DNA of 32,220 bases, taken from positions 1 to 32,220 of the forward strand of contig JAKOSN010000325.1 of the NCBI GenBank assembly GCA_029777335.1, read 5' to 3'. How positions within the stretch are numbered: position 1 is the stretch's first letter; every line of letters starts with the position of its first letter. Source of the DNA: Planctomycetota bacterium. GTDB taxonomy: Bacteria; Planctomycetota; Planctomycetia; Gemmatales; Gemmataceae. The translations under genes were made by a program, and so were the position numbers. Under the pieces are notes generated by a model, which saw only the letters and a list, made by a program, of their open reading frames with translations, was not told the origin of the DNA and ran no database searches. Shown here in pieces: positions 16,939 to 25,052 of the stretch.

Positions 16939-17253
16939 ATGAAGAGCGCGGCGATGTGGTTGGCTACTCTGATGCTGTTTCTGCTGCCCGCAATTCTCCC
17001 CGCCCAGAATGTCACCGTGACACAGGGCTATCAATACAACCCCTACACCGGCCGTTATTCTGCGGGCCAGGCCACCTACAACCCCTACACGGGCCGCACC
17101 ACCGGAGGCTACGGCACGTACAACCCCTACACGGGCCGGACCACCGCGCACGGCGCGGCCTACAACCCCTACACCGGAGCCGGCGTCACTCGCAACGCCT
17201 ATGTGAATCCCTACACCGGACGCGCCGGCGGCTCGGTCCGCTGGCGTCGCTAA
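16939..17253 (+). CDS. Secreted YNPYTGR tandem-repeat protein
   Basis: A 104-residue protein with a signal peptide (SAAMWLATLMLFLLPAILPAQ) followed by five tandem 14-residue units based on YNPYTGR with Gly/Thr/Ala-rich linkers (for example TTGGYGT), ending GGSVRWRR. The aromatic/Gly/Asn composition suggests an extended or amyloid-like surface or matrix protein; this is inference. ATG 16939 is used; a GTG lies one codon upstream at 16936, and a GGGGAG sequence precedes both. The gene follows the small exported protein gene by 28 bp and ends just before a strong terminator. No enzymatic motif is present. Confidence 0.75.
   Translation: MKSAAMWLATLMLFLLPAILPAQNVTVTQGYQYNPYTGRYSAGQATYNPYTGRTTGGYGTYNPYTGRTTAHGAAYNPYTGAGVTRNAYVNPYTGRAGGSVRWRR
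17035..17244 (+). repeat. Five in-phase 42-bp tandem repeats
   Basis: Units start at 17035, 17077, 17119, 17161 and 17203, an exact 42-bp period. The conserved core is TACAACCCCTACAC followed by GGGCCG or a close variant; the fifth unit has GTGAAT for TACAAC. The linkers diverge more than the cores. Confidence 0.9.
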
Positions 17254-17269
17254 CGGTAATCCCACCCTG

Positions 17270-17305
17270 GAAAAGGTCTGCGCGGAAGGTCGCGCAGACC
17301 TTTTC
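17270..17305 (+). terminator. Strong intrinsic terminator
   Basis: GAAAAGGTCTGCGCG (17270-17284) and CGCGCAGACCTTTTC (17291-17305) form a perfect 15-bp stem with the 6-nt loop GAAGGT. The A/T ends of the stem give a U-rich 3' side in both directions, so it could work bidirectionally. It closes the efflux/small-protein transcript and lies 42 bp before the AI-2E gene. Confidence 0.9.
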
Positions 17306-17346
17306 TGTTGCACTCCTCCACCCATTCGCATCTCTGGAGCAGCATC

Positions 17347-18426
17347 ATGAGCGCTGGCGGTTCTCCGCTTCCCCCACCAGGCGAGCGCCGGTTACGGGTT
17401 CAGGCCTCCATCCCGACCGTGGCCATCGGCCTGGTGATTGCCGCCACCGCCTGGTATCTCCTGCGTGATCTGGCCATTGTGCTCCGCCCTCTTCTGCTCG
17501 CCGTCTTCCTCTGCTACGTCATTGTTCCCCTTCATCTGCGCCTCTGCCAGAGGATGCCCACTCCCCTGGCGGTCTTCGTCCTGGCGCTTCTGACCGCCGG
17601 CCTGCTCTGCCTCCTGGCTCTGCTTATTTATCGCAGCGCCGTGGAACTGAACGATAACCTCGATGCCTTCCTCGCCGAGGGGCGCAAACTGATCGATCGA
17701 GGATCCGCGGTCGTCAATCGCTACGCCCCCTGGCTGCTCGACGACGGCAAGGGTACCTCTCTCCCGGAGGGCGATTCCACCTCGCGTCTCAAGCAGATGG
17801 CGCGTGAAATGGTCAACGCGGCTGCGCAGACCATCACCGAGACCATTGTGGTTGGGTTTTATCTGATCTTTTTGCTCTTCGAGGCGGGGAAGGTTCCCGA
17901 TCGCATTCGGCGCGGATTTGGCCAGGAACGCTCCCTGCAGATCCTCGCCGTGATCGATCGCATCAACCGGGCGATGCACAGCTATCTGCGCATCAAGGTC
18001 CTGGCCACGCTCGCCCTCACCATTCCGGTCACCGTGGTTCTTCTGGTGTTCGGAGTGAAATTTGCCCTCTTGTGGGCGGTCCTCACCTTTGTGGGGAACC
18101 TGATTCCCTACGTGGGCAGCATGGTCGCCTGCACGCTCCCCATCGTTGTCGCGTTTCTGCAACCCGGGCTTACCTGGGAACCCTTCGTGGTCGCTCCCCT
18201 GCTCATCACCATCCACACCCTGACCGCCTACCTGATCGAACCGGCAATGACCGGGAAGGCAATCGACATCAGTCCCACCGCCGTCCTGGTGTCGCTCTCG
18301 TTCTGGGGAGCCGTGTGGGGTATCATCGGCATGCTGCTCGCCGTTCCGCTCACGGTGCTTCTCAAGATCGTCCTGGAGAACGTTCCCTCCACCCGACCCT
18401 ACGCCGAACTCATGAGCGAACAGTAA
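17347..18426 (+). CDS. AI-2E family transporter (PerM-like permease)
   Basis: A 359-residue polytopic membrane protein of the AI-2E/UPF0118 family. Hydrophobic segments occur at about residues 18-55, 60-95, 155-180 and throughout 210-345. A polar, helical stretch (about 95-150, AVELNDNLDAFLAEGRKLID) lies between the N-terminal pairs and the rest, as is usual. Family-typical elements are the FVGNLIPYVGSMVA segment and the C-terminal LSFWGAVWGIIGMLLAVPLTVLLKI. The name comes from E. coli TqsA; the real substrate of this homologue is unknown. ATG 17347 follows GGAGC; an upstream start at 17308 would begin inside the terminator flank. It converges on the ten-haem cytochrome gene. Confidence 0.93.
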   Translation: MSAGGSPLPPPGERRLRVQASIPTVAIGLVIAATAWYLLRDLAIVLRPLLLAVFLCYVIVPLHLRLCQRMPTPLAVFVLALLTAGLLCLLALLIYRSAVELNDNLDAFLAEGRKLIDRGSAVVNRYAPWLLDDGKGTSLPEGDSTSRLKQMAREMVNAAAQTITETIVVGFYLIFLLFEAGKVPDRIRRGFGQERSLQILAVIDRINRAMHSYLRIKVLATLALTIPVTVVLLVFGVKFALLWAVLTFVGNLIPYVGSMVACTLPIVVAFLQPGLTWEPFVVAPLLITIHTLTAYLIEPAMTGKAIDISPTAVLVSLSFWGAVWGIIGMLLAVPLTVLLKIVLENVPSTRPYAELMSEQ

Positions 18427-18442
18427 GGAGCATCGCTCGGGC

Positions 18443-18469
18443 CGGCGGGGCAGGCTTCTCGGTCCGCCG
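18443..18469. terminator. Possible hairpin between convergent genes
   Basis: CGGCGG (18443-18448) and CCGCCG (18464-18469) pair across a 15-nt loop and are followed by AAAAG on the plus strand. It lies in the 77-bp gap between the convergent AI-2E and cytochrome genes. No U-tract follows on the plus strand, so the call is weak. Confidence 0.3.
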
Positions 18470-18503
18470 AAAAGTCTCCCCGCGCGCCGTCCCGGACCGC
18501 CCG

Positions 18504-21500
18504 CTACTCGCGCGGTCGCACCAGGCGATAGCGCGGATCGTTCGGATCATCGCTCACCTTCCACACCTTGCCCTTGCGCAGATAGAGCTTGCGTTGCTCC
18601 TCCAGGTTAAGCGGACGCGCACCGATCCGACCAAACACCCCCAGCTGATTGCCGCTCTCGTCCACCGCGCGATCTCGATCCAGGGCACGGCCAATGGCCA
18701 GGGCATGACCCCCATACGGGATCTTGTATGTCGCGATCAGCCTGGGTTCGGGCCGGGGACTGAAGCCATTGTTCCCTGGCGTATCGGGCGAGGTCAGCTG
18801 CACAATGCGCATTCCATTCTTGCCGTCGGCCAGATAGGCAAATTCGCTCACGTAGGTGATGCCCAGCTTCACATCGTGCAGATCGTTGATACAGCCCCCC
18901 GCGTTGTAGATCTGGTCCACCTTTGGCTTTTCCGGATTCTCGATGTCCAGAATTACCAACCCCATCTTCCCGGCCGCCAGGTACGCATAGGTGCGCGCCA
19001 GGTAGATGTTGTGCACCCCGGGAATGGCGAGCTTGCTCACCGGCTTCGGCTTTTCCAGATCGGTAATATCGAAGACCTTGATCCCCTCGTCATCGGCAAC
19101 GTAGGCGTAGCGGAACTGGCACGCCACCGCCCGGGGGTGCTTCAAATAATCCTCGCCAATGACCGCCTTCACCTCCGGTTTGCTCGGATCGGCGATCGAG
19201 ACCACCACCACCCCTGCCTCGCAGCTGATGTAGGCATAGGTTCCCACGATGGTGATGGCGCGTGCCCCGCAGAGCAGACCGTCCGGGTTGAAAGTCACGC
19301 TCCGCTTCAGGAAGTTGTTGAGCGGATTACCATCGATCAGCGTGGCAATTCCAATGATGATCAACCCCTCGTACTTGTCGGTCACGTAGATACTGCCATA
19401 CATCCCCGCAACACGGCCTTCGTGGTTCTCCTCGCGGTGCGAACGCGTCGGGTCGGGCGCCATCATGCACGGCGCAGCCACGGCGGTGGCATACTTGGTC
19501 GGCACATAGAAGCGTTGTCCCATCGGCGAAACCGGCGCGGTGCTGATGCGCTCGGAGAATCCCTTGTGATCGATGAAGGCGATATCGAAGATGCGCACCC
19601 CGCCCTCCCCGCACGCCGCGTAGAGATATTCGCCCCGCGGGGTCAGGTTCAGAATCTCCGGCTTGCGGAACGGATGCAGCAGATTGTCACCAATGTCCTT
19701 CCCCGGATGTTCGTGCGCTTCCTTCAGCAGCCCGCCATTTTTCACATGCTTCTCGTATTCCTCGGGAAACGCCAGTTCATGGAGCGAACTGCCGAGCACC
19801 GCCTGCGGTTCCTCACGCTCGGTGACAATCGTGGCATACAGGCCATGTTCCCCGGCGCCCACCCAGCAATAGCGTCCCATGAAGTTGGTGTACCCCGTGC
19901 CATGCATCAACAACTGGGCCATGAGCGCGTTGTTGTCGTTCTTCTCCGACACATGGCAATCGGTGCACATCTTGGTCGCGCCCTTGCCTCCGACCGTGTG
20001 GGGCACGTTGGTACTGAACGCGACTCCGCTGAAGCCCTCTGCCGAGATCGTTTGTTGCTGCACATAGATCGATTCGCGGTTGTTGTTGTACGAGCCGACA
20101 TGAATGGCACACGACGAGCGGGACGGGTTAATGCGATTCCCCGTGGCGTTCCCATCGCGTGCCAGCATGAAGACATCATCGCGCAGCGTTTGCAGGTTGT
20201 ACGAGACATAGTTGCGCGAAACATCGCCGTTATTGTGCAGTTCCGGCATCTTCAAATTCGCCTTCTGGGGCAGATGACAGCCGAAACAGCTGGGATTCCA
20301 CGAGGAATGGCAGGTGATGCAGCTCATGTTCTTGTTGGCGTGCGCACAGCCCCCCTCGTCCCCTTGCGGGGTTTTCGGCACACTCCCCCAGACAAGCTGT
20401 TCGCCTTCCCAGCGCACGGTCTTGGCCAGCGCCGACCTGGCGTTGTAGTGTTCGTGGTTGGGATTGAGGGTGTCCTTCGTTTGCACCACCTCCCACGTCA
20501 GGTCCGGTTCCACCATCGAGTGTTGATAGATCCGGTCTCCCCGGCGCTCGAAACGCGGTTTCCCCGAGGGCGTGCGTAACGTCGCCAGATTGCGCCCTGC
20601 CCGGGGATCGCTGGGGTTGGAAGTGTACGACGCCGGCCCGGAGGTGCGCAGACTGCCATACTGAGTGGCAGTCCCATGACAGTCGATACATTGAATCTCG
20701 ATGGCCGCCCGCACCTCACCCTGTAAGCGCGTATTGCCGTGCATGTCCTGCACAAAGTGGCAATCGATGCAGTGCATCCCCTTTTCCATGTGGATGTCGA
20801 GCATGTGCATCGCCACCCCGTGCCGCTTGGCGAGCAGCGTTTTTTCCTGTTCCTGACGTTCCTGCGGCGATTTCTTGTCCCAGTTGCGATAGAGTTCCTT
20901 CAACTCCACAGGAAGTTCCACGCCGCGCTTGAGCACCCTGGCGTCGACATTCTCCAGCTTGTTGCCAAAGTAGTCGAGCAATTGTCCCTTGCGATCGTGC
21001 TTGAAGACCGCCCGGAAGACCCAGCCATGGCCATGGAAATCCGCAAATTGATTGTGCTTCAGGTGATCGTTGAGATCGGTCAGGTTGGCCAGGAACTCCG
21101 GATTCGACCAGTTGCCCCGCAGAGACGCCTCATCGGGATTGGACATCATCCCCCGAATCCTCTCCTCGGCGGTGAGCACCTTGCCCTTTTTCGGATACAT
21201 GAAGGCGCCATCGCTCTCCTCATCCCACCACATGTAGCCGATGTAACTGTTCATGACCGTGGTGCCGGGGTGGATATGGCACACCATGCACTGGCTGGTG
21301 GGAATGGCGTTCCCCTTGGCAAAGCGATGCTCGATCGGATGCCCTGGTTCATTCTTGGGAATTGTGGGATCGGGATTGTGACTCAAACCCCTGTGGCCAA
21401 ACCTGGCGTAGGGTCCGCTATGCACCGGAGAGCGATCATTGGCGTAGATCACATGGCAGCCGGTGCATCCCGAGGAGCGGAAATCGCCGGGGTGATCGTT

Positions 21501-22433
21501 GGTGCCCATGAAGTTGAGCGTGGGATCGAGCAGGCGCGTTTTCTGCAAACCAATAAAGACGGGATCAGTGCGATTCTGCGTGCCGATGCCGCGATCACTC
21601 AGCTTGTTGCCGATCGGCCGGCCCGCATCTTCGAGCCGCTCCGGGATACCCAGTTCCGGGCGGAAGCGGCCACCCCGTTCAAAGATGCGCAACAGGTTGC
21701 CTGGCTGCGTCATCTCAAAGCGCGGCAACGGATCGAGATACGGGATCACCCCGCGTGACTTGATCTCTTCCTCGGTCGGCGGGGGCACAGTCTGAATGCG
21801 CAGCGGCACTCCCTGCATGCTGTACGCTTCACCATAGCGCGGCACCTTGTTGGGGATGGAGCCATTGTTGTAAAGCGCGGCCCCCCAGAGCATGCAGCCA
21901 TGAGTCATCATGCTCTTGTGGACTTGCAAGACCTCTTTTGGGTGACAGTTGGTGGTCCCACAGGAGATGTGGGCCACGCGCAGATCGCCAGGGTTCACAA
22001 AGCGAATAAACTCCGGCGATTCGTGATTGAGCAAGGTGTAGGAGCGCACGGGGTTGGCGGAGGTGGGCCAGGCGCCAGGGAAGCGCGGGGCCACATGCGC
22101 CTGTTCCTTCACGGTCGCGCCGGCATTGCCGCCATGGCAATCGATGCACCCCAGGTGGAGCGTCTGCTTGCCATGCATATCCCCCACTCCCTGGTGGCAC
22201 TGCACACAGCCCCAGCTCTTGGCGTCCGCATCGTGCTGTGTTTGCTTCAGCAGATCGACGCCGCGCAGTTCGGGGGGCATGGGAAAGGGCTCTTCGCGCA
22301 CGATCCCGGCTCCCTTGTCGGTGGCTCGCGCCATGCTGTGGCCAAGGATCACCAGCAGGGCAAACACGCCCAGACAGGGCAAGACGAGGGCGTAAACCCG
22401 CCAGTTCCAGGGAGACGTGTTCGGTCGTGCCAT
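18504..22433 (-). CDS. Ten-haem c-type cytochrome fused to LVIVD-type beta-propeller
   Basis: A 1309-residue exported protein. An N-terminal hydrophobic segment (about 13-31) is a signal or anchor. Haem sites: CVQCH (76), CIDCH (96), CGTTNCH (158, CX4CH), CTGCH (323), CMVCH (382), CIDCH (555), CIDCH (582), CITCH (705), CFGCH (716) and CTDCH (823). The last ~380 residues carry repeated strands of LVIVD-propeller type, such as EGGVRIFDIAFID, AGVVVVSIADPSKPEV, EGIKVFDITDLEKPKP and MGLVILDIENPEKPKV. The cytochrome part should carry electrons over a long distance; the propeller may bind a partner or surface. ATG 22433 follows GGAGGT at 9 nt, under a good promoter. The gene is monocistronic as far as seen. 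The redox partner is unknown; the five-haem pair at 8.3-11.5 kb is a candidate. Confidence 0.93.
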   Translation of the reverse strand: MARPNTSPWNWRVYALVLPCLGVFALLVILGHSMARATDKGAGIVREEPFPMPPELRGVDLLKQTQHDADAKSWGCVQCHQGVGDMHGKQTLHLGCIDCHGGNAGATVKEQAHVAPRFPGAWPTSANPVRSYTLLNHESPEFIRFVNPGDLRVAHISCGTTNCHPKEVLQVHKSMMTHGCMLWGAALYNNGSIPNKVPRYGEAYSMQGVPLRIQTVPPPTEEEIKSRGVIPYLDPLPRFEMTQPGNLLRIFERGGRFRPELGIPERLEDAGRPIGNKLSDRGIGTQNRTDPVFIGLQKTRLLDPTLNFMGTNDHPGDFRSSGCTGCHVIYANDRSPVHSGPYARFGHRGLSHNPDPTIPKNEPGHPIEHRFAKGNAIPTSQCMVCHIHPGTTVMNSYIGYMWWDEESDGAFMYPKKGKVLTAEERIRGMMSNPDEASLRGNWSNPEFLANLTDLNDHLKHNQFADFHGHGWVFRAVFKHDRKGQLLDYFGNKLENVDARVLKRGVELPVELKELYRNWDKKSPQERQEQEKTLLAKRHGVAMHMLDIHMEKGMHCIDCHFVQDMHGNTRLQGEVRAAIEIQCIDCHGTATQYGSLRTSGPASYTSNPSDPRAGRNLATLRTPSGKPRFERRGDRIYQHSMVEPDLTWEVVQTKDTLNPNHEHYNARSALAKTVRWEGEQLVWGSVPKTPQGDEGGCAHANKNMSCITCHSSWNPSCFGCHLPQKANLKMPELHNNGDVSRNYVSYNLQTLRDDVFMLARDGNATGNRINPSRSSCAIHVGSYNNNRESIYVQQQTISAEGFSGVAFSTNVPHTVGGKGATKMCTDCHVSEKNDNNALMAQLLMHGTGYTNFMGRYCWVGAGEHGLYATIVTEREEPQAVLGSSLHELAFPEEYEKHVKNGGLLKEAHEHPGKDIGDNLLHPFRKPEILNLTPRGEYLYAACGEGGVRIFDIAFIDHKGFSERISTAPVSPMGQRFYVPTKYATAVAAPCMMAPDPTRSHREENHEGRVAGMYGSIYVTDKYEGLIIIGIATLIDGNPLNNFLKRSVTFNPDGLLCGARAITIVGTYAYISCEAGVVVVSIADPSKPEVKAVIGEDYLKHPRAVACQFRYAYVADDEGIKVFDITDLEKPKPVSKLAIPGVHNIYLARTYAYLAAGKMGLVILDIENPEKPKVDQIYNAGGCINDLHDVKLGITYVSEFAYLADGKNGMRIVQLTSPDTPGNNGFSPRPEPRLIATYKIPYGGHALAIGRALDRDRAVDESGNQLGVFGRIGARPLNLEEQRKLYLRKGKVWKVSDDPNDPRYRLVRPRE

Positions 22434-22496
22434 CGAGCGCTGACCTCCGTTCCGTGCCAGGTCTGCCCATGCGCAAAGACGCTCCAGAACGGGCGG

Positions 22497-22524
22497 GTTA
22501 TAACGCGGAGTCCGAAGGTGTCAA
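22497..22524 (-). promoter_or_regulatory. Sigma70-like promoter of the ten-haem cytochrome gene
   Basis: On the minus strand TTGACA (22524-22519) is followed by a 16-bp spacer and TATAAC (22502-22497). The predicted start of transcription is near 22490, giving a leader of about 57 nt with GGAGGT before the ATG. This is the best promoter match in the window. Confidence 0.65.
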
Positions 22525-22588
22525 GACGAGCCCGTCCAGCGACAGCGGATAGCGGATGTCCACGATGAGGCGCAGCCCGCACGCCACG

Positions 22589-22606
22589 CCTCAGAGCGGA
22601 TTGATC
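22589..22606. repeat. Left 18-bp direct repeat (att-like)
   Basis: It matches 25053-25070 at 17 of 18 positions, differing only at base 6 (G here, C there). It starts immediately after the stop codon of the PIN-like gene, read on the minus strand, and retains the treS-like codons ATC AAT CCG CTC TGA. Confidence 0.75.
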
Positions 22607-23497
22607 TTACGAGCCCAGGTGCTCTGTGGTTTGGTCGCGCTGGGCTTTGAGTGTGTTGAGCGAGGGTATCAAGGCAAGGGGTTTGCCAAGGATATCTGCC
22701 AGGGGAGGGAAAGACTGGGAATCTCCACTGACGATTGTCAAACCGTCCGGGGGGGAAAGGGCGATGATGGTGTCACCGAGCCGATCGCAATACCAGCAAG
22801 TTGGTTTGGACTTCGGACTGCGGACAGCCTTTTCGATCCAGTTGATCTGTTGAACATACCCCTTGCAGTGCTCATACTTTTGCTGCTGGATCTGGCTGTA
22901 CAGGTCGATACCAGCCTCTGACAACTTCGCCTGTTGCTTGCGACGGAACTCACATTGGTCGCAATCAGGATCGTCTCGGATCCGTTGATACTCCTCGTAA
23001 AAATCGAGGAGATGGTTCTCCTGGTAGGTCACCGAGGGGAACGACAGGACGCCAATCGCACAGTTCAGCGGATCTCGGGCGCGGCGAATGAAAGTCATGT
23101 CAAAGAGAATGAGGGTGGCGCGAATATGTTCCCCCAGGCGGCGCAGGGTCTTTTCGACGTCCATTGCGTCTTCGAGACTTCCAAGCCAGGAGGTGGCGCT
23201 CTGAAAAGCGTTCGCAACCTTCCTCGGGTGGCGCGTCCCCATCTCGCCATTGAAGAGATGGATGCCATTTTCGACGGATTGCTCTTCTTTGATGACAAAG
23301 TAGAGTTCCATCAGCCCAATGACGTAGCCACGGATATACTCGCCACGAACAAAGTTGGAGACCGCAAGAGTGCCCTTCCCCACCGCCGTGGTGACGGCCT
23401 CCTTGAGGAGCGAATGGCTGTGCAGGCGGTAATAGACGACCGTTGTGTCGGCGTAATGCGTGTCTGTGCTACTGGTCGGCTGGTTCTTCGTCGTCAT
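22607..23497 (-). CDS. PIN-like domain protein with internal Cys cluster
   Basis: A 296-residue protein whose two ends match a PIN-type nuclease: YADTTVVYYRL (Asp17) and VSNFVRGEYIRG (Glu53) at the front; GDTIIAL (Asp242) and LTIVSGDSQSF (Asp259) near the end, followed by PLADILGKPLALIPS. These four acidic residues are those that bind metal in PIN RNases. Between them is a long helical insert (about 70-235) holding CDQC (179-182), Cys211 and CWYC (234-237), a probable zinc or Fe-S site, so the protein is about twice the usual PIN length. No export signal is seen. ATG 23497 follows GAGGAC and overlaps the preceding gene by 29 bp, so translation is probably coupled. It is the last gene of the three-gene island operon and the likely effector, possibly an RNase acting in defence or as a toxin; this is inference. 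Confidence 0.7.
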   Translation of the reverse strand: MTTKNQPTSSTDTHYADTTVVYYRLHSHSLLKEAVTTAVGKGTLAVSNFVRGEYIRGYVIGLMELYFVIKEEQSVENGIHLFNGEMGTRHPRKVANAFQSATSWLGSLEDAMDVEKTLRRLGEHIRATLILFDMTFIRRARDPLNCAIGVLSFPSVTYQENHLLDFYEEYQRIRDDPDCDQCEFRRKQQAKLSEAGIDLYSQIQQQKYEHCKGYVQQINWIEKAVRSPKSKPTCWYCDRLGDTIIALSPPDGLTIVSGDSQSFPPLADILGKPLALIPSLNTLKAQRDQTTEHLGS

Positions 23498-24110
23498 CGG
23501 GCGCGTCCTCGACGTTGCCGAACTCGAGCGTTGGGCCCGTCTTCCATCCGGAAGCGTTCAGGGTGCGCAAGGCTCGGTTGTACTCATCAAACGTGACCTT
23601 TGCTTCCTTCACACCGATGTCGAGGGTTGCCTTGAGAGCCTGGAGTTCCTGCCTGGAGATCTCCCGCCAGGGCCGGTTGCCAAGTGCGGACTCCACCAGA
23701 ACAACAATCGAGAAGAAATCGCCTTCGGTGGGCAGGGTCCGAAGAAGGTCGTGCGCCTGGGACAGTTCGCGCTTCAGAAGCGCCAGGTCTGCGGCCATCT
23801 TCACTGCACCGAAGTTCGACAGGGCTTGCCCGATTGCCTTCGCAAGCCGCGCGGCAATCTCTCGGCGCTTTTCGGCAGCGGCCAGAGCCATCCCGGTCTC
23901 GTTGCTCGTCTCAGCTGGGGCGTCGTAGTGGTCCTTGATCTGGCGGTCGCCTCGCTCGCGCAGGTTCACCCGGGCAACTGTCTGATCGTCTACCGAGGGC
24001 ATGTGGTCTTCCACTTCCCGAGTCTGGTCGGGAAGTGGGTTCGTCCATTTCGCCTGAACAGGCTTCGTCGCGCTCAGGATGCTTGTGCCGGTCTCGGGAA
24101 ATCGAGCCAT
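23469..24110 (-). CDS. Unknown helical protein, middle gene of the island
   Basis: A 213-residue protein I do not recognise. The first ~70 residues are polar and probably disordered (many Asp, Glu, Arg, Pro). Residues about 73-190 are strongly helical, with Ala/Leu/Glu/Arg heptad-like patterns (ALAAAEKRREIAARLAKAIG; LALLKRELSQAHDLLRTL). The tail is acidic (EDAPDDDEEPADQ) and is the part overlapping the next gene. No membrane segment or catalytic motif is visible. ATG 24110 follows AAGGGG at good spacing and lies 4 bp after the stop of the upstream gene. The tight packing with the PIN-like gene suggests they work together, perhaps as adaptor or antitoxin-like partner; this is inference from position only. 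Confidence 0.6.
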   Translation of the reverse strand: MARFPETGTSILSATKPVQAKWTNPLPDQTREVEDHMPSVDDQTVARVNLRERGDRQIKDHYDAPAETSNETGMALAAAEKRREIAARLAKAIGQALSNFGAVKMAADLALLKRELSQAHDLLRTLPTEGDFFSIVVLVESALGNRPWREISRQELQALKATLDIGVKEAKVTFDEYNRALRTLNASGWKTGPTLEFGNVEDAPDDDEEPADQ

Positions 24111-24114
24111 GTCG

Positions 24115-24837
24115 CTACCCCTTCAGGTGCTGGACCAGGTCGCCAAGGATCTCCGAGGAAATGGAATCCATGGACGTCAATAAGGAAACCAGGTCGGAAT
24201 AGGTCGTGTCATTCTGGTAGCAGTCGATGTCGATATAGAAGTATCGGTCGGGAAAGCCCTCCTTGTAATTCGCGAACTCCTCAGCCGATTCAAAGAGGCT
24301 CACTTCGTGGGGAATCACCTCAAACCATTGCTCCCGTTCCATTGGGCCGAATCGCAAGTGATACTTCCAGCCGTTGTCCGCAAGCACATCGACATTATAC
24401 CCCACGTCCTCGATGGAGCCGCGAAGCAGGTCGGTCAATGGCTCGTCCGGGGGCTGGAACTTTTTCACGGTCCTCTGGACCATCTCCGTAAATGGCTCGC
24501 TCGATGTTACGGCGAGACGCTGCCGGAGACCTATCCGGTGGACGTTAGTGAACTTTAGCTCATGATGCATCTTGTCAAAGAACTTGCTCGCCCGCTGGAC
24601 CTCGGAGTGCACCGCCGCAAAGCCGATGGCCTCGTAGAAGCAACGCTGGAAAGAGAGATAGCAGCGGCGGCGCAGTTTCTTGTTTCGGATTTCGAGGGTC
24701 AGGGGAGAGCGCTCCCAGTTGGGGTAGGAGTCGGACAGGTCCAACCCGATCCTGTCCATCGCAGTGTAGAAGGCGAGCGAGGGTGGGTAGCGCATCTCCA
24801 GCACGAGATGTTTCACAGGGAGTTCCGCGCCCGCCAT
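24115..24837 (-). CDS. TIGR04255-like family protein, first gene of the island
   Basis: A 240-residue protein resembling the sporadically distributed TIGR04255 family: a front strand VKHLVLEMRYPPSLAFY, a central VHRIGLRQRLAV like the family's RIGLRY-type segment, and a closing YFYIDIDCYQND stretch followed by a helix (SDLVSLLTSM). The assignment is from general pattern and is not certain. No catalytic residues are apparent and no biochemical role is established. ATG 24837 is chosen because GGAG lies 8 nt upstream; ATG 24843 is too close to it, and a TTG at 24909 is also in frame. The upstream 215 bp (24838-25052) holds the AT-richest stretch of the area and should contain the island promoter; a TATCAT -10-like hexamer is present but no good -35. 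Confidence 0.55.
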   Translation of the reverse strand: MAGAELPVKHLVLEMRYPPSLAFYTAMDRIGLDLSDSYPNWERSPLTLEIRNKKLRRRCYLSFQRCFYEAIGFAAVHSEVQRASKFFDKMHHELKFTNVHRIGLRQRLAVTSSEPFTEMVQRTVKKFQPPDEPLTDLLRGSIEDVGYNVDVLADNGWKYHLRFGPMEREQWFEVIPHEVSLFESAEEFANYKEGFPDRYFYIDIDCYQNDTTYSDLVSLLTSMDSISSEILGDLVQHLKG

Positions 24838-25052
24838 TTTCATTACTCCGTCATCGCCGGACCCCCTCTGTCGCTCTATCTTGTCGAAAGGGAAGAGGGG
24901 ACTCGGCAATCTAGATGATATCCGCTCGTCATGATCTTCAGACTTAAAAAGGTTAGTTTATGGGCCCGAGAACGCACCCGGCAAGATAACCCCGGCCCCT
25001 CCACGCGAAGAGGCAAGTCCGCAACTCCCGGACCAGACGCCCTGGGCGTGCA
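24838..25052 (-). promoter_or_regulatory. Leader region of the island operon
   Basis: This is AT-rich sequence near 24905-24960, unlike the GC-rich surroundings. On the minus strand GGATATCATC holds a -10-like TATCAT at about 24918-24913, without a clear -35. A dyad ACGCCC-T-GGGCGT (25037-25049) sits next to the right direct repeat, just beyond the treS stop, and may be part of the treS terminator or the repeat-associated site. Confidence 0.35.

Noticed and set aside
17035..17244. CRISPR array
   Set aside because: The 42-bp repeats are in a reading frame with a signal peptide, contain no unique spacers of fixed length, and encode a repeated peptide.
18072..20579. Long plus-strand open frame (835 codons) opposite the ten-haem cytochrome gene
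   Set aside because: It overlaps the AI-2E gene and lies antisense to a protein with ten haem motifs and clear propeller strands; its translation is Arg/His-rich with no recognisable domain, as expected of a GC-rich shadow frame.
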